From: an uncultured Propionibacteriaceae bacterium
GTDB lineage: Bacteria; Actinomycetota; Actinomycetes; Propionibacteriales; Propionibacteriaceae
Direction of reading: 5' to 3'
NCBI GenBank assembly: GCA_937859105.1
Contig: CALMAD010000449.1
Coordinates: forward strand, 1 to 8,365
Length of the DNA stretch: 8,365 bases
Position numbers and translations under genes: made by a program. The notes beneath the pieces are model-generated. The model had not been told where the DNA came from. It saw nothing but the letters and a program-made list of their open reading frames with translations, and searched no databases. Below, one piece after another: positions 6,885 to 8,365 of this stretch (its first letter is position 1; the number at the start of each line of letters is the position of its first letter).

Positions 6885-6898
6885 TCCCCACGTGGGGA
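6885..6898. repeat. Perfect 14-bp palindrome between dehydrogenase and symporter genes
   Basis: TCCCCACGTGGGGA starts immediately after the TAA of the dehydrogenase gene and ends just before the symporter ribosome site (GAAAGGG, 6901-6907). As DNA it is a fully symmetric candidate protein site with a CACGTG core. As RNA it can form a 5-bp UCCCC/GGGGA stem with an ACGU tetraloop. No T-run follows, so it is not a simple terminator. Role is inferred. Confidence 0.5.
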
Positions 6899-6911
6899 GC
6901 GAAAGGGAATC

Positions 6912-8324
6912 ATGTCCGAGCAGCCTCAGGCCCAAACCGGGCCCGTCGTCATCGATGAGGAGGCGTTGGCCGCGAAGCGCCAACCCAAGAAGTCCGCGGT
7001 CGCCGCGCTCGTCGGCAGCGCCCTCGAGTACTACGACTTCTTCATCTACGCGAGCGCGTCGGCGCTCGTGTTCAACGTGTTGTTCTTCGACCAGAGCAAC
7101 CCGGCCATGGCGACGATCCTGTCGCTGGCGACGTTCGGCGTCGCCTACATCGCGCGGCCCCTCGGCGCGATCGTCCTGGGCCGCTGGGGTGACCGGTCGG
7201 GGCGCAAGAACGTCATGATCTTCACCCTGTTCATGATGGGCTTCGCCACGATCGCGATCGGCTGCCTGCCCACCTACGGCCAGATCGGCGTGCTGGCGCC
7301 CGTGCTGCTCGTCGTCTGCCGTCTCCTGCAGGGCTTCTCCGCCGGCGGCGAGCAGTCCAGCGCCAACTCGATGTCGTTGGAGCACGCCCCCGACAACCGG
7401 CGCTCGTTCACCACCGGCTGGACGATGTTCGGCACCCAGCTCGGCCAGGTCCTGGCCGCGGGCGTGTTCATCCCGATGAGCGCGATGGGGCACGAGTTCT
7501 TCTACTCGATCGGCTGGCGCATCCCGTTCTGGGCGTCGGCGTTCGTGCTGGTGGCGGGCTGGCTGATCCGGCGTCACCTGGAGGAGGCCCCCCAGTTCGA
7601 GGCCCAGGTGGCCGCCGAGAAGGGGACGAGCATCGACGAGGCCGACACGAAGCAGCTCACGTCGCAGAAGGAGCCGATGAAGATCCTCTTCCAGCGCTAC
7701 CCGACGCAACTCGTCCGCGTGCTGATCCTGGCGCTGCACAACTTCGAGACGACGATCTTCTCGGTGTGGGCGCTGGCGTACGGCAAAGCGCGGGGGATCC
7801 CCGAGGCGCACATGCTCGGACAAACCGTGGTCGTCCAGTTCTCGGCGCTGTTCGCCATCCCCTTCTGGACGTGGCTCGCCGACAAGATCGGCCGCAAGAA
7901 GGTCTACATCGGCGGCTACTTCGTGGTCGCGGTCCTGCTGTTCTTCTACATGAACGCGTTGCAGACGGCGAGCATCGTCGGCGTCTATGTGCTCGGCTTC
8001 GTGATGCAGGGCCTCTTCTACTCGGCCGTCAACGGCGTGTGGCCGTCGTTCTACGGCGAGCAGTTCCCGACCAAGGTGCGTCTCTCGGGCACCGCGCTCG
8101 CCACGCAGATCGGCTTCGCGGTCACCGGGTTCGCGCCGACGATCGCCGCCGCGCTCATGGTGGGCCGCAGCCACTTCCTGCCCGTGTACCTGCTGACCGT
8201 CGGCATCATGGCCGTCGTCATGATCACCGCCGGCACGGCGAAGGAGACGGCGTTCAAGTCCCTGACCCAGCTCGATCGCGAGGCCGACGAGCGCGAGCTC
8301 GACCGCTTCGGCAACGTCATGTGA
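6912..8324 (+). CDS. MHS-family (metabolite:H+ symporter) MFS transporter
   Basis: This 470-residue inner-membrane proton symporter is of the major facilitator superfamily, with about 12 hydrophobic segments. The MHS signs are GSALEYYDFFIY (35-46, equivalent to the usual G-x-x-x-E-[WY]-YDF), YIARPLGAIVLGRWGDRSGRK (79-99, holding MFS motif A), RLLQGFSAGGE (137-147), GWRIPF (201-206) and the second motif A-like ADKIGRKKVYI (323-333). Family members carry shikimate, proline/betaine, alpha-ketoglutarate or citrate; substrate cannot be read from sequence. The stretch after GGE (QSSANSMSLEHAP) departs from the common WGGA form and might reflect different specificity. Cytoplasmic parts are a 28-residue polar N-terminus, a charged central loop (about 222-255) and a charged C-terminal tail (449-470). 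Start ATG 6912 is supported by GAAAGGG 5 bases upstream. It follows the dehydrogenase by 27 bases and is most likely co-transcribed with it. Confidence 0.93.
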   Translation: MSEQPQAQTGPVVIDEEALAAKRQPKKSAVAALVGSALEYYDFFIYASASALVFNVLFFDQSNPAMATILSLATFGVAYIARPLGAIVLGRWGDRSGRKNVMIFTLFMMGFATIAIGCLPTYGQIGVLAPVLLVVCRLLQGFSAGGEQSSANSMSLEHAPDNRRSFTTGWTMFGTQLGQVLAAGVFIPMSAMGHEFFYSIGWRIPFWASAFVLVAGWLIRRHLEEAPQFEAQVAAEKGTSIDEADTKQLTSQKEPMKILFQRYPTQLVRVLILALHNFETTIFSVWALAYGKARGIPEAHMLGQTVVVQFSALFAIPFWTWLADKIGRKKVYIGGYFVVAVLLFFYMNALQTASIVGVYVLGFVMQGLFYSAVNGVWPSFYGEQFPTKVRLSGTALATQIGFAVTGFAPTIAAALMVGRSHFLPVYLLTVGIMAVVMITAGTAKETAFKSLTQLDREADERELDRFGNVM

Positions 8325-8365
8325 CCCCTCCCCACAGAGAGAAGGGACGCCGCCCGCGCAGCGCG

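Noticed and set aside
5640..8174. An open frame of 844 codons on the minus strand across the dehydrogenase, the symporter and the end of the carbamoyltransferase gene.
   Set aside because: Its translation is low-complexity Arg/His/Asp/Gly-rich with no domain, and it lies antisense to three well-recognised genes. It is a high-GC shadow frame.
8352..8365. GC-rich inverted repeat (CGCG-CAG-CGCG) at the right edge as a terminator for the symporter operon.
   Set aside because: Only 4 bp are visible before the window ends; it could extend beyond but cannot be judged.

Overview
The window is high-GC chromosomal DNA from an actinobacterium. The evidence is the strongly GC-biased codon use, a DUF222/HNH (13E12-type) endonuclease, and a response regulator/sensor kinase pair that reads almost like mycobacterial MprA/MprB. 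I would guess a Propionibacteriaceae- or Micrococcales-like genome, but genus cannot be fixed from sequence alone. No RNA genes, CRISPR arrays or insertion sequences are visible.

Left part (1-1609): a DUF222/HNH endonuclease gene on the minus strand. A GC-rich stem-loop follows its stop, and an AT-rich promoter lies upstream with an imperfect TCGAAC/GTTTGA inverted repeat over the -35. Centre-left (1610-4616): four tightly packed minus-strand genes, read from right to left: a 4-TM holin-4_2-like membrane protein, a low-molecular-weight protein tyrosine phosphatase, an MprA-like regulator and an MprB-like kinase. Two of the three junctions are 4-bp GTGA stop/start overlaps and the third is a 9-bp gap, so this is almost certainly one operon, probably for envelope stress sensing.

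Centre (4617-5744): only 56 bp separates that operon from a divergent, stand-alone ornithine carbamoyltransferase of the E. coli ArgI/ArcB type, which ends in a bulged hairpin plus T-run terminator. Right part (5745-8365): a plus-strand pair, a Gfo/Idh/MocA-family dehydrogenase followed 27 bp later by an MHS-family (shikimate/ProP/KgtP-type) proton symporter. This looks like uptake plus first oxidation of a small polyhydroxylated or carboxylated compound. The promoter region has repeated elements, and a perfect 14-bp palindrome sits between the two genes.

None of the genes forms an obviously new defence or mobile system. The points most worth checking are the coupling of a tyrosine phosphatase to an MprAB-type operon, the cis-elements around the dehydrogenase/symporter pair and the endonuclease promoter, and unusual residues in the carbamoyltransferase and dehydrogenase active-site motifs.
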